Notes: generated by a model not told the origin, from the sequence alone. DNA of 64,000 nucleotides from DATAOG01 sp963753685 (GCA_963753685.1 CAVWDE010000005.1:372001-436000), one strand, 5' to 3'. Numbered from the stretch's first letter, positions 10,544 through 20,042 are shown. Numbers and translations are program-made.

Positions 10544-10710
10544 GATCTCCCTCCCGCCGACCCGTTTGCTGGCCCCGATCCGGGCCAATTGCCGCGCGTG
10601 CGCCCGCGGAGCTCGCGGCTCGGCCGGCGGATCCCGGCTCCGGTGGCGCGTCGGCAGATCGCCGATCATCGCCCGGGACCGCCTGCGCGCGCAACAGAAA
10701 GCCGCCGCGC

Positions 10711-11327
10711 GGCGACAAGCTGACCGTACCGCCACAGCGGCCGATCAAGACCATGCTCCAGATCCTGGGTGACCCCGGCGACAACTACACCCTCGACATC
10801 CAGAAAGGCTTCGAGGAGCGGATGAAGGCCGAGGCCCCGAACGCCCTGATCATCACCAAGGCCGCGATGCAGTGGGAGGCGCCAACGCCGCCAACATCGT
10901 CCAGGAGCAGCTGCTGGTGAACCCGAAAATCGACCTGATCTTCTGCCGCGCGGCGCATCTGACCGTGCCGATCGTCTCGATCCTCGAGGCCGCCGGCAAG
11001 AAGCCCGGCCAGATCATGATGATGGCCTCCAACGGCGCCCCGGTCGGGCTCGACAACATCCACTCGGGCTGGCAGCAGGTCGAGGTCGAGCAGCCGCTCT
11101 ATGCCCAGGTCTATGGGCTTGCCATGGTCACGCCCATGATCCTGGCCGGCAAGGAACCCTAGCCCGGGACCTACGACGTGGTCGGGCTGAAGTCGGAATT
11201 GACCATGGAGGACTGGGGGCCGAACCTCAAGATCCAGGGTGCTGCGATCACCAAGGCGAACGTCGACGACACCCACTTCTGGGGCAACCTCGCCCCGCCT
11301 GACCAGCCGGTCCAGGTGGTCGGGTAG
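10711..11327 (+). pseudogene. Sugar-binding periplasmic protein remnant (RbsB family)
   Basis: Translated in pieces, this is the C-terminal part of a Peripla_BP_4/RbsB-like protein. GDPGDNYTLDIQKGFEERMK is in one frame to about 10875. NAANIVQEQLLVNPKIDLIF and GLAMVTPMILAGKEP are in the next frame, which meets an in-frame TAG at 11161-11163. The same frame then continues as PGTYDVVGLKSELTMEDWGP to a final stop at 11325-11327. One frameshift, one nonsense codon and a missing N-terminal half with no signal peptide mark it as decayed. It probably belonged with the ATPase relic at 5353-5670. Confidence 0.78.
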
Positions 11328-11408
11328 CTCTCGGGCAGGACCGGGCGCCTGCGGGCGCCCGGATGCCTCCGGGCTCGGGCGATCACGCCCGGGCCCGGCT
11401 CTCCCGCT

Positions 11409-12269
11409 TCAGCCGAAGATCTCCTTGAACCTGCCAATGCAGGCCCGGAAGCCCGCTTCGAAGTCGCCATCGCCCGGGTGGTAGACGCTCTCAAACGAGA
11501 CCACGCCCCCGTAGCTGTCGGCGCGCAGCGCGTCGGCGAGCGGGCCGAACTGATCGGCAAGCTCGCCCTTGCCGAACTCCCGGACCTCGAGATGGGCGCG
11601 CGCCGTGTCGACCTGGACGTCCTTGAGGTGCAAATGGCCGAGCCAGCCGCCTTTGAGCTCGGCGTAGCCGTCGGGCCAGGCGCGCTCGTGGGCGTAGCAG
11701 GCATTCGCCGGGTCCCACAGCACCTTCAGATGCTCGCTGCCGATCGCCGCGCACAGAAGGCGCGCGGTGTAGGCCGAGTGGACCATCGTGCCGTTGCCGG
11801 TCTCGACCACCAGCGTCACGCCCGCCTGCTCGGCCAGGCGCACCGCGGGCTCGATCAGAGGCGGCAGAGCGTCCCAAGCCCCCTTGGCGACGTTCCACTG
11901 TTCGGCGCCGTGGCTGCCCCAGAGGATCATCTCCTTGCGCCCGCTCATGATGCGCACCAGCGGGCAGTCGAACTCCAGCGCCATCGCGATGCAGCGCTCG
12001 AGCCCCTCCAGATGTCGCCTGTGCAGCTCGTCGCCGGGCCGGGTCGACATCGGCAGGGCCGCGAACACATGGCGTGAGATGCAGGCGACCCGCTTGCCGT
12101 GCTGCCGCAGGAGGCCAAGCGCGCGCCGGCGTTCGCTGTCGTTGAGATCGCCCACCTCCTTGTCCCACAGATACTGCAGCTCCGCATACTCGAGCCCGAA
12201 CTCGTCCATGACGGCGAGCGCATGCTCGAAATCCCGGCTGATGCCATCGGTGATGACCCCCAGGTTCAC
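11409..12269 (-). CDS. Sugar phosphate isomerase/epimerase family TIM barrel
   Basis: A 286-residue xylose-isomerase-like TIM barrel (AP_endonuc_2 superfamily). Expected metal ligands are visible: Glu in LVVETGNG (about 157), Asp in VLWDPANACYAHE, His in GHLHLKD and Glu in VSFESVYHPGDGDF. The start is GTG at 12269 behind GAGGGGGCC. It lies 16 bp downstream of the 3-hydroxyisobutyrate-type dehydrogenase gene on the same strand, so they probably form an operon. Next to sugar-transporter relics this suggests an epimerase or isomerase of a carbohydrate pathway. The substrate is not determinable. Confidence 0.82.
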   Translation of the reverse strand: MNLGVITDGISRDFEHALAVMDEFGLEYAELQYLWDKEVGDLNDSERRRALGLLRQHGKRVACISRHVFAALPMSTRPGDELHRRHLEGLERCIAMALEFDCPLVRIMSGRKEMILWGSHGAEQWNVAKGAWDALPPLIEPAVRLAEQAGVTLVVETGNGTMVHSAYTARLLCAAIGSEHLKVLWDPANACYAHERAWPDGYAELKGGWLGHLHLKDVQVDTARAHLEVREFGKGELADQFGPLADALRADSYGGVVSFESVYHPGDGDFEAGFRACIGRFKEIFG

Positions 12270-12285
12270 GAGGCCCCCTCCCGCG

Positions 12286-13176
12286 CTATCGGGTCAGCTC
12301 GGCACCCGCGATGTCTTCGAGGATCCGGGTCACGACCCAGTTGTCGCCGTCCGGATAGCGGGTGATGCCGGCCTGGAACAGCTGCATGGCGGTCGCGGCG
12401 GTGAACAGCGGGACGCCGAGCGAGCGCGCGAGGTCGAGCGCGATGGTCAGGTCCTTGTGCATGGTCGCGATCTGACTGCCGGTACCCTTGAACCGGCGCT
12501 CGATGATGCAGGCGAGCGCGGTGTTGGCGACCACGCAGCCGGCGGCGGACGTCTTGACCACGTCGTGCAGCACCTGCCCCTTGACGCCCGCCTTGGCCGC
12601 CAGGGCCGCGGCCTCGAAGGTCGCGCCGTAGATCCCGCCGATCACCGTCTGCAGGCAGGCTTTGACCGTCTGCCCCATGCCAGGCTGGTCGCCGACCCGG
12701 TGGATCGACTTGCCGACCGCCTCGAGCAGCGGGCGATATTCGGCCACCAGCTGGTCGGGGCCCGCCACCATCATCGTCAGCGTTCCGGCCTGCGCGCCGT
12801 CGTAACCGCCGCTGACCGGCGTATCGATCAGGCCGATGCCGGTGCCCTCGAGCCCGCGGGCGATCTCCCGGGCCGCAGACGGCCCGATGGTCGCAGTCAG
12901 GAGCACCGCCGAGCCCGGCCGCAGCGCGCGCACGAGGCCGTCCTCGCCAAGGATGACGGCGTTCGCCTGATCGCCGTTCATGACCATGACGAAGACCGCG
13001 TCGGCCTGCTCGCCGACCGCGCGGGCGCTGTTCGCCGGCCGCCCGCCCAGCTCGACGAAGGCTTGCATGCGAGCTTCGCTAAGGTCGAAGCCCGTGGTTT
13101 CGAACCCCGCTCGGATCAGGTTCCTGGCGAGGCCGCTGCCCATGTCGCCAAGCCCGATCACACCTGCACGTTTCAT
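12286..13176 (-). CDS. NAD(P)-dependent oxidoreductase, 3-hydroxyisobutyrate dehydrogenase family
   Basis: A 296-residue beta-hydroxyacid dehydrogenase. The N-terminal Rossmann motif is GVIGLGDMGSGLARNL. The substrate motif DTPVSGGYDGAQAGTLTMMV matches the family signature DxPVSGGxxxAxxGxL. The catalytic Lys is in GMGQTVKACLQ. ATG 13176 follows GGAGGAAAAACC, a strong ribosome site. It is the first gene of a probable two-gene operon with the TIM-barrel isomerase. Alternatives include tartronate semialdehyde or L-threonate dehydrogenase, since those subfamilies often pair with sugar isomerase-like proteins. Confidence 0.85.
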   Translation of the reverse strand: MKRAGVIGLGDMGSGLARNLIRAGFETTGFDLSEARMQAFVELGGRPANSARAVGEQADAVFVMVMNGDQANAVILGEDGLVRALRPGSAVLLTATIGPSAAREIARGLEGTGIGLIDTPVSGGYDGAQAGTLTMMVAGPDQLVAEYRPLLEAVGKSIHRVGDQPGMGQTVKACLQTVIGGIYGATFEAAALAAKAGVKGQVLHDVVKTSAAGCVVANTALACIIERRFKGTGSQIATMHKDLTIALDLARSLGVPLFTAATAMQLFQAGITRYPDGDNWVVTRILEDIAGAELTR

Positions 13177-13247
13177 GGTTTTTCCTCCCTCTGTTGGCGT
13201 AAGCGTCTTGCGACCAGGCGCGAAGCTGAGCTGCTGTCAGCGCGCCG

Positions 13248-14945
13248 TCAGTCGGGGGCGCCGAGCTGGTCGATCAGCTTCTGCAGCTCGGCGCGCTGCG
13301 GCGCATCCGCCGGCATCCTGGCCTGGAGGCGCTGCCAGTAGGTCTTCGCGCGCGCGGGATCGCCCTGCTCGGCGGCGGCGCGGCCGAGAAAGTACAGCGC
13401 TTCGGGATTGTCGGCATCGAGCGCGGCGAGGCGCTGCAGCTGGTCGATCGCCGCGGCCGAAAGCGGCGCGTCGTCGCGCTCGAGTGCCAGCAACGCGTCG
13501 GCATAGTCGCGCTGGGCGCCGGCGTCGTTCGGCAGGCGGCTTGCGACCTGCCTGGCCGCCTCGGCCGCCTTGGCGTGGTCGCCGAGCACGCGGTAGGAGC
13601 GCGCCAGCATGCGCCAGCCCTCGACGTCGTCCGGCTGCTTGGCAAGGCGCGCCGCCAGGTTCTCGACCATGCCCCGGATCATCTCGGTGCGCTGCTCGGG
13701 GGCCATGTCCTTGGCGGCTTGCATCTGCTCGGCGCTGGGTCCGCGCGCACCGGCCTCGGCGCCGGCAGCGCCACCCGGTGCGGCAATCCCGAGCTCAGCG
13801 GCGGTCGCCTGCAGCTGCTGCTGCACGAACGGCGCCCCGGCATAGACCTTGGCGCCACGCGCCAGCGCCGCCTCGGCGTCCGCGGTCTGACCGAGCGCCG
13901 CCCGGGCACGGGCGAGCCGGATCCAGCCCTGCCAGTCCTTGGGCTCGTGCCCGAGTGCCGCCTCGAGCCGCGCGGCCTCGGCGCGCAACGCCGCCGGATC
14001 GCCCGGCAGCGGCGCCGCCGGGGGGGCCGCGGCGACCGTGGCCGGCGGCGCCGGCTGGGGCATCACCTTGGCGGGATCCTGGCCCAGATCCTGCGCCAGC
14101 GCCGTGACCCGCTCGCGCAGCACCGGCAGATAGGGCGCATCGGCGGGCGTGTCCCTGATCAGACCGGCCCAGAGATCGAGCGCCTGCTGCCGCTCGCCGC
14201 GCTGGACCAGGGCCAGACCCTGATAGAAGCGGGCGCGCGGATTGCCGGGATCGAGCTCGAGCGCGCGCGCCAGCGCCTTGTCGGCCTTCTCGGTGACGAT
14301 CCCGCCGGCGGCCGCGATCGAAGCCTCGGCGAACCCCGCCTGCAGCTCGCCGCTGTGCGGGTCAAGCGTCAGCGCATGCTCATAGGCAAGCGCCGCCTTG
14401 GCCGGCTGATTGACGAGCTGATAAGCGGCCGCCAACCGATGCCAGCCCTCGAGATCGTCGGGCGCCGCCGCCACCCGCTGCTCGAGCTTTGCGATCAGGC
14501 TCGCGACCGAGGGCAGGCCCGGCGCGGCGCCGGCAGTGGCCGCGGTGGCCGCCGGCGCGGGCCGTTCGGCGAAGGGCAGGGCGGGCAGGTCGGGCCGCCC
14601 GAGACGGTCATACAGCGCCGCCGACAGGGCCGGCAGCGCCAGCAGCAGGACCAGCGCGATACCCCAACGCCGCCCGGCAACGGCCGGCATCGACAGCCGC
14701 TCGGCGGGCTCGCCCGTGTCGGCCGCGAGCATCCGCCGCTCGACCTCGAGGCGTGCCGCCCGAGCCTCCTCAGGTCCCAGCAGACCCCGCTCCTGGTCCC
14801 GCTCCAGCTCGCCGAGCTGGGCGCGATAGACGCTGAGATCGTGCTCGCGCCGGGCCGCGACCGCGCCCGGCCGCCGCAGCAGCGGCAGCAGCACCAGCGC
14901 CAGCACCAGAACGGTCAGCGCCGCCAGGATCGGCCAGAGGCTCAT
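13248..14945 (-). CDS. ccmI: Cytochrome c biogenesis protein CcmI
   Basis: Membrane component of the System I haem-ligation complex that holds apocytochrome c, 565 aa. The N-terminus is a membrane helix (MSLWPILAALTVLVLALVLL), then the conserved cytoplasmic segment HDLSVYRAQLGELERDQERG, then a second helix (GIALVLLLALPALSAALYD). The periplasmic part is TPR-rich: EGWHRLAAAYQLV near 165, DWQGWIRLARARAALGQ near 335, EGWRMLARSYRVLGDHAKA near 440. A Pro/Ala linker separates two TPR blocks. No other ccm genes are in the window. Confidence 0.9.
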   Translation of the reverse strand: MSLWPILAALTVLVLALVLLPLLRRPGAVAARREHDLSVYRAQLGELERDQERGLLGPEEARAARLEVERRMLAADTGEPAERLSMPAVAGRRWGIALVLLLALPALSAALYDRLGRPDLPALPFAERPAPAATAATAGAAPGLPSVASLIAKLEQRVAAAPDDLEGWHRLAAAYQLVNQPAKAALAYEHALTLDPHSGELQAGFAEASIAAAGGIVTEKADKALARALELDPGNPRARFYQGLALVQRGERQQALDLWAGLIRDTPADAPYLPVLRERVTALAQDLGQDPAKVMPQPAPPATVAAAPPAAPLPGDPAALRAEAARLEAALGHEPKDWQGWIRLARARAALGQTADAEAALARGAKVYAGAPFVQQQLQATAAELGIAAPGGAAGAEAGARGPSAEQMQAAKDMAPEQRTEMIRGMVENLAARLAKQPDDVEGWRMLARSYRVLGDHAKAAEAARQVASRLPNDAGAQRDYADALLALERDDAPLSAAAIDQLQRLAALDADNPEALYFLGRAAAEQGDPARAKTYWQRLQARMPADAPQRAELQKLIDQLGAPD

Positions 14946-15050
14946 CCAGAACTCCTCGGGCGCCCGCCACCGTGGCGGGCGTGCCCGCCCTTGAGATAGA
15001 GCGCATGCGGCGGTGCCGGCAACCGGCCTTCAGGCAAACGCGACGGCCAT

Positions 15051-16031
15051 TCAGTGGTCCGGGCAGCCGGCGACGCGCGCCCGCAGCCGGGTCAGAGCCT
15101 CGACGGCATCGATCGTGGGCGTCGGCAGCTCGACCAGCCGGCCGATCTCCCGCACCGCGCTCACCAGGGCGTCGAGCTCGAGCGGGCGGCCGCGCTCCAG
15201 GTCCTGGAGCATCGACGTCTTGTGCGCGCCGACCGCCTTGGCGCCGTCGATCCGGCGCTCGACGTCGATGCCGAAGCGCACGCCGAGGCGTTCGGCGATC
15301 GCGCTGGCCTCGAGCATCATCTGACGCGCGACCGCGCGCGTGCCGGGATCGCTCGCGATCACATCCAGGGTCGCGCCGGTCAAGGCACTGATCGGATTGA
15401 ACGAGAGGTTGCCCCAGAGCTTGACCCAGATCTCGTCCCGGATGCGCGGCCGGATCGGCGCCTTGAAGCCCGCCTCGATCAGGGCCTGGCTCAGGCGCTG
15501 GGCGCGCTCGGAGCGCGAGCCGTCGGGCTCGCCGAGGCTGAAGCGGTCGCCCTCGGCGTGCTGGATCACGCCCGGCTCGACCAGCTCGCAGGCCGGGTAG
15601 ACGACGCAGCCCAGGCAACGCTCCGGGCCGATCGTCCGCCACAGCACGCCATCCGGATCGACGCTCGCGAGCTGCCGGTCGCGCAGCGGGCCGTCCAGGC
15701 CATAGAAGTACCAGAAGGGGATGCCGTTCATCGCCCAGACGACCGTGGTCGCGTCGCCAAGCAGCGGCCCGAGCGTCGGCGCGATCGCCGGCGCAGCATT
15801 CGCCTTGACCGCCAGGATCAGAAAATCGACCGGGCCGAGCGCCGCCGGATCGTCGCTGGCCGTGACCTCCGCGCGCCGCTCCTGGCCGCCGATCCGCAGC
15901 CGCAGCCCGTGCGCCCGGATCGCCTCGAGGTTGGCGCGGCGCGCCAGCACCAGCACCTCCGCGCCCGCGCGCGCGAGCTCGGCCGCCAGATAGCCGCCGA
16001 TCGCGCCGGCGCCGAAGACGCCGATCCTCAT
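15051..16031 (-). CDS. 2-dehydropantoate 2-reductase family protein
   Basis: A 326-residue ApbA/PanE-family reductase. The N-terminal Rossmann motif is GVFGAGAIGGYLAAELARAG. LILAVKAN carries the family Lys and Asn positions, and KLWGNLSFNPISALTG is the hallmark C-terminal motif. ATG 16031 overlaps the upstream ligase stop by 4 bp (ATGA), so the two are translationally coupled. The partner is an acyl-CoA ligase, not panB/panC, so this may be a family member acting on another 2-oxo acid rather than the pantothenate enzyme. Confidence 0.82.
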   Translation of the reverse strand: MRIGVFGAGAIGGYLAAELARAGAEVLVLARRANLEAIRAHGLRLRIGGQERRAEVTASDDPAALGPVDFLILAVKANAAPAIAPTLGPLLGDATTVVWAMNGIPFWYFYGLDGPLRDRQLASVDPDGVLWRTIGPERCLGCVVYPACELVEPGVIQHAEGDRFSLGEPDGSRSERAQRLSQALIEAGFKAPIRPRIRDEIWVKLWGNLSFNPISALTGATLDVIASDPGTRAVARQMMLEASAIAERLGVRFGIDVERRIDGAKAVGAHKTSMLQDLERGRPLELDALVSAVREIGRLVELPTPTIDAVEALTRLRARVAGCPDH

Positions 16032-17560
16032 GCCGAAAGGCCCAGGCGCTCCGCAAGCCCGATCCGCTGCAGCTTGCCGGTGGCACCCTTGGGGATCTCG
16101 TCCAGGAACACGAGCTTGCGCGGCACCTTGAAGTCGGCCAGACGCTCGGCCGCGAAGTCCCGGATCTCACGCTCGCTGGCGCTTGTTCCCTCTTTCAGCA
16201 CGATCGCCGCCGCGACCTCCTCGCCGAGCTTGGCGTGCGGCATGGCGAAGGTCAGCGCCTGCGCGACCGCCGGATGCGCGCTCAGCACGTTGTCGACCTC
16301 GAGCGGGGCGACCTTCTCGCCGCCCCGGTTGATGATCTCCTTGAGGCGGCCGGTGATGGTCAGATAGCCCTCGCCGTCGAGCATGCCCTGATCGCCGGTG
16401 TGGAACCAGCCGTCGGTGAAGGCGCCGGCGTTGGCCGCGGGGTTGTTCTGATAGCCCCGGGTGACGCCCGGGCCCCGGATCACCACCTCGCCGATCGTGC
16501 CCACGGGCAACAGCCGGCCCCCCGGGTCCATGATCCCGATCTCGGGGCCGGCCGCGATCCCGACCGTGCCGGGCTTGCGCGGCGCCGGCGGCAGGGGATT
16601 GCTCGCCATCTGATGGGCGGCCTCGGTCATGCCGTAGGATTCGATCACCGGGCAGCGGAACAGGCGCTCGAGATCGGCCATCACCTGGGGCGGCAGCGAG
16701 GCCGAGGACGAGCGGATGACCCGCAGGCGCGCGCGCTCGACGATCGCCTGGTTGCGCGCCGCGCGCGCGAGAATCGCCTGATGCATGGTCGGCACCGCCG
16801 TGTACCAGCTCGGCTGCAGCTCATCGAGCCAGGCGAAGAAGCGGAGCGCGTTGAACCCGGGCGTGCAGACCACGGATGCACCGGCCGCCAGCGTCGCCAG
16901 CACCGCCGCCATCAGCCCATGGATGTGGAACAGCGGCATCACGTTGAGGCAGCGATCGGCCGCGGTCAGCGCGATCGCGCGGCCGATGCTGGCGGCCGAG
17001 GCGGACAGGTTCTGCTGGTTGAGCGGCACGATCTTGGGCCGCGAGGTGGTGCCCGAGGTGTGCAGCACCAGAGCGACGTCGCCGGCACCGGCGGGCCCGC
17101 CGTTGACCGTGGCGCCAGCGTTCCCCGCCGTCAGCTCGAAGACGCCCGCGGGCGCGCCGGTCGGCACCGCGAGCTCGATGACGCGGATGCCATGGCGCGC
17201 CGCGACCGCACGCGCGGGCGTGTCGGCGCCCGCCTGGACGATCAGCGCCCGGGCGCCGAGGTCGCTCAGGTAGAAGTCGAACTCGTCGGGGCGATAGGCG
17301 GGATTGAGAGGGGCGGCGGTCGCCCCGGCCGCGACCCCGACGAAGACGCTCGCCATCTCGGGACCGTTGGACAGCACGATCGCGACCGGATCGCCGCGGC
17401 CGATGCCGAAACCGTTCAAGGCGGCGGTGGTGGCAGCCACCTGCCGGCGGAGGCCGTCGTAAGTGAGGGACGGACGATCGACCGCAGCGATCGCCGCGGC
17501 CTCATCCCGGCCGTTCCCAAGCAGCTCGATGATCGTCTCGGCAGTCGGCATGGCCCGCAT
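16028..17560 (-). CDS. AMP-dependent acyl-CoA ligase, oxalate-CoA-ligase-like
   Basis: ANL-superfamily enzyme that forms an acyl-adenylate and then the CoA thioester, 510 aa. Motifs: P-loop LHTSGTTSRPKIVP (about 170-183), MPLFHIHGLMAAVLATLAAG, SYGMTEAAHQM, TGDQGMLDGEGYLTITGRLK and the C-terminal catalytic Lys in KGATGKLQR. The segment PLNPAYRPDEFDFYLSDLGA and the short length resemble the AAE3/oxalyl-CoA synthetase branch, a family-level inference. The first ATG (17560) follows GGAGGG; a second in-frame ATG lies at 17551. It is coupled to the panE-like gene. Confidence 0.82.
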   Translation of the reverse strand: MRAMPTAETIIELLGNGRDEAAAIAAVDRPSLTYDGLRRQVAATTAALNGFGIGRGDPVAIVLSNGPEMASVFVGVAAGATAAPLNPAYRPDEFDFYLSDLGARALIVQAGADTPARAVAARHGIRVIELAVPTGAPAGVFELTAGNAGATVNGGPAGAGDVALVLHTSGTTSRPKIVPLNQQNLSASAASIGRAIALTAADRCLNVMPLFHIHGLMAAVLATLAAGASVVCTPGFNALRFFAWLDELQPSWYTAVPTMHQAILARAARNQAIVERARLRVIRSSSASLPPQVMADLERLFRCPVIESYGMTEAAHQMASNPLPPAPRKPGTVGIAAGPEIGIMDPGGRLLPVGTIGEVVIRGPGVTRGYQNNPAANAGAFTDGWFHTGDQGMLDGEGYLTITGRLKEIINRGGEKVAPLEVDNVLSAHPAVAQALTFAMPHAKLGEEVAAAIVLKEGTSASEREIRDFAAERLADFKVPRKLVFLDEIPKGATGKLQRIGLAERLGLSA

Positions 17561-17752
17561 CCGTTGCTGACGCCCTCCAGAGCGCCTCGGCAGCCTAGCC
17601 GGTGCGGGCGATCCATGCGACCGGATTTGATGCGGTGCCGGACGTGATGTCGCACCGACGCAACCAAGTGCGGCGCGCGCCCATTTACTATGTCGAAACC
17701 CGACAACAGAGGATGCGAGAGTCCACCGCGACCGGTGGACGGAGCTTCAGCC

Positions 17753-18019
17753 ATGACAATCCAGACTTCGGCCCAGTGGTGGCGCCTGATCGAGCAGAAT
17801 TGGGATGAGCTGGTAGCGTTGCTCGAGCGCTGCGGCCTGGCCGACGATCGCGCCGGCATCGAGCGCCTGAAGGCCAGGCGCGATGCCCGCATCGCCCGCC
17901 GCCTGCAGGCCGCCAGGCAATGCGCGCCGGCCGGGCGCCCAAGCCGGCTCGGCCACGACTGGCGGGTGCTGTTCGACCTGTGCGCCGAGCAGTGGGTGCT
18001 CTACCAGGGGGTCGCCTGA
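17753..18019 (+). CDS. Small hypothetical protein
   Basis: An 88-residue soluble protein, Arg/Leu/Trp-rich and probably all-helical (SAQWWRLIEQNWDELVALLE, ARRDARIARRLQAARQCA, WRVLFDLCAEQWVLYQG). No signal or membrane segment. ATG 17753 is preceded by GGAG with 8-bp spacing. A 7-bp inverted repeat (GTCCACC/GGTGGAC) lies just upstream, at about 17721-17740. It sits between the divergent ligase gene and co-directional ilvD, 117 bp ahead of the latter. I do not recognise a family. Confidence 0.5.
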   Translation: MTIQTSAQWWRLIEQNWDELVALLERCGLADDRAGIERLKARRDARIARRLQAARQCAPAGRPSRLGHDWRVLFDLCAEQWVLYQGVA

Positions 18020-18136
18020 CCCCATTCGACGCGTCCGCGTCGGCTCGCAAGGTCCTGTGCACGCAGCTCGCTGGTCAGGGCCGCCTCCCGCGGCTATAGG
18101 TGGCGCCAAGCCCTAAGCCGATCGCGGGAGGCACCC

Positions 18137-19864
18137 ATGGCAACGCACACCGTCTTCGACAAATCCAAGCTGCCGAGCCGGCATTCCACGGTCGGGCCCG
18201 ACCGGGCGCCGCACCGCTCCTACTACTACGCCATGGGCCTGACCCAGGCCGACATCGCGCAGCCGTTCGTGGGCGTGGTCACGACCTGGAACGAGGCCGC
18301 GCCCTGCAACATCTCGCTCGGCCGCCAGGCGCAGGCCGCCAAGCGCGGGGTCGCCAAGGCCGGCGGCACGCCGCGCGAGTTCACGACCATCACCGTGACC
18401 GACGGCATCGCCATGGGTCACCAGGGCATGAAGAGTTCGCTGGTGTCGCGCGAGGTGATCGCGGATTCGGTCGAGCTCACCGTGCGCGGCCATTCCTACG
18501 ACGCCCTGGTCGGGCTCGCCGGCTGCGACAAGTCGCTGCCCGGGCTGATGATGGCGATGGTCCGCCTCAACGTGCCGGCGGTCTTCATGTACGGCGGCAG
18601 CATCCTGCCCGGGCGCTTCCACAACCGCGACGTGACCGTGGTCGACGTGTTCGAGGCGGTGGGCCAACACGCGGTCGGGGCGATCGACGACGCCGAGCTC
18701 GAGGCGCTCGAGAAGGCCGCCTGCCCCTCGGCCGGCTCCTGCGGCGGCCAGTTCACCGCCAACACCATGGCGTGTGTGTCCGAGGCGATCGGTCTCGCTC
18801 TGCCCGGCTCGGCCGGCACGCCCGCCCCCTACGAGACCCGCGACCAGTGGGCCGAGGCGTCCGGCGAGGCGGTCATGGCCCTGCTCGCGAACGGCATCCG
18901 GCCGCGCGACATCGTGACCCGCCGCTCGCTCGAGAACGCGGCGCGCGTGGTCGCGGCCTCGGGCGGCTCGACCAACGGCGGCCTGCATCTGCCGGCGATC
19001 GCCAACGAGGCCGGGATCGAATTCGACCTGCACGACGTCTGCGAGATTTTCCGCAGTACGCCCTACATCGCCGACCTCAAGCCCGCCGGCAAATACGTCA
19101 TGCGCGACCTGCACGATGCGGGCGGCGTGCCGATGCTGATGAAGGCGCTCCTGGATGGCGGCTATCTGCATGGCGACTGCATCACCGTCTCTGGCAAGAC
19201 GATCGAGGAGAACCTGGCCTCGGTGACCTTCAACCCGGATCAGCCGGTGATCCGGCCGGTCGCCGACCCGATCACCAGCTGGGGTGGCGTCGCCGGCCTG
19301 TGGGGCTCGCTCGCCCCCGAGGGCGCGATCGTCAAGGTCGCGGGCCTGAAGAGCCTGAAGTTCCGGGGCCCGGCGCGCTGCTTCGACACCGAGGAGGACG
19401 CCATGGCCGCAGTCCAGGGGCGCCGCTACCAGGAGGGCGACGTCCTGATCGTCCGCTACGAGGGCCCCCGCGGCGGGCCGGGCATGCGCGAGATGCTGAG
19501 CGTGACCTCGGCGATCTACGGCCAGGGCCTCGGCGACAAGGTGGCGCTGATCACCGACGGCCGCTTCTCGGGCGGCACCCATGGCTTCTGCGTCGGTCAC
19601 GTCGGCCCCGAGGCGGCGGTCGGCGGCCCCATCGGCCTGCTCAAGGACGGCGATATGATCGCGATCGACGCCGAAGCCGGCCGGATCGACGTCGAGCTCT
19701 CGGACAGCGAGCTGCAGGCGCGCCGCCAAGCCTGGCAGCCGCGCCCGACCATGTACCCCTCGGGCGCGCTCTGGCGCTACGCCCAGACCGTCGGCCCGGC
19801 CGAAAAAGGCGCCGTCACCCACCCGGGCGCCAGGGCGGAGGTTAACAGCTACGCGGAGATCTGA
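18137..19864 (+). CDS. ilvD: Dihydroxy-acid dehydratase
   Basis: Fe-S enzyme of branched-chain amino acid synthesis that converts 2,3-dihydroxy-isovalerate and 2,3-dihydroxy-3-methylvalerate to the 2-oxo acids; 575 aa, full length. Three conserved Cys ligands are visible: Cys57 (AAPCNISL), Cys130 (AGCDKSLPG) and Cys202 (SCGGQFTANT). The C-terminal swivelling domain is recognised by GPRGGPGMREML and ALITDGRFSGGTHGF. ATG 18137 follows CGGGAGGCACCC. Related sugar-acid dehydratases exist, but the overall sequence and the SCGGQFTANTM block fit ilvD. It is not clustered with other ilv genes here. Confidence 0.92.
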   Translation: MATHTVFDKSKLPSRHSTVGPDRAPHRSYYYAMGLTQADIAQPFVGVVTTWNEAAPCNISLGRQAQAAKRGVAKAGGTPREFTTITVTDGIAMGHQGMKSSLVSREVIADSVELTVRGHSYDALVGLAGCDKSLPGLMMAMVRLNVPAVFMYGGSILPGRFHNRDVTVVDVFEAVGQHAVGAIDDAELEALEKAACPSAGSCGGQFTANTMACVSEAIGLALPGSAGTPAPYETRDQWAEASGEAVMALLANGIRPRDIVTRRSLENAARVVAASGGSTNGGLHLPAIANEAGIEFDLHDVCEIFRSTPYIADLKPAGKYVMRDLHDAGGVPMLMKALLDGGYLHGDCITVSGKTIEENLASVTFNPDQPVIRPVADPITSWGGVAGLWGSLAPEGAIVKVAGLKSLKFRGPARCFDTEEDAMAAVQGRRYQEGDVLIVRYEGPRGGPGMREMLSVTSAIYGQGLGDKVALITDGRFSGGTHGFCVGHVGPEAAVGGPIGLLKDGDMIAIDAEAGRIDVELSDSELQARRQAWQPRPTMYPSGALWRYAQTVGPAEKGAVTHPGARAEVNSYAEI

Positions 19865-19887
19865 GGACCTTCGGTGAGGACCTTCGG
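19862..19887. repeat. 13-bp tandem duplication covering the ilvD stop codon
   Basis: TGAGGACCTTCGG occurs twice back to back (19862-19874 and 19875-19887). The first copy begins with the ilvD TGA stop. The duplication adds a redundant TGA out of frame, with no coding consequence. Confidence 0.7.
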
Positions 19888-20042
19888 GCGTTAGTTGACC
19901 TCGGACTCGGCCGGGGACAATCCTCTGGAGGCCAGACCCCGCCGGTTGCGGCTGGCGCAGAGGGATTCGCGGCTAGAACTTGACTTGTTGGCTCAGGGGC
20001 GCGCATGCATCGACCAGGATAGCAATCTTTCGGTGATGCATC

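Noticed and set aside
18100..19845. Alternative 581-codon frame on the ilvD strand
   Set aside because: Composition is Arg/Gly/Ala low complexity; the overlapping frame is full-length IlvD with all Cys ligands.
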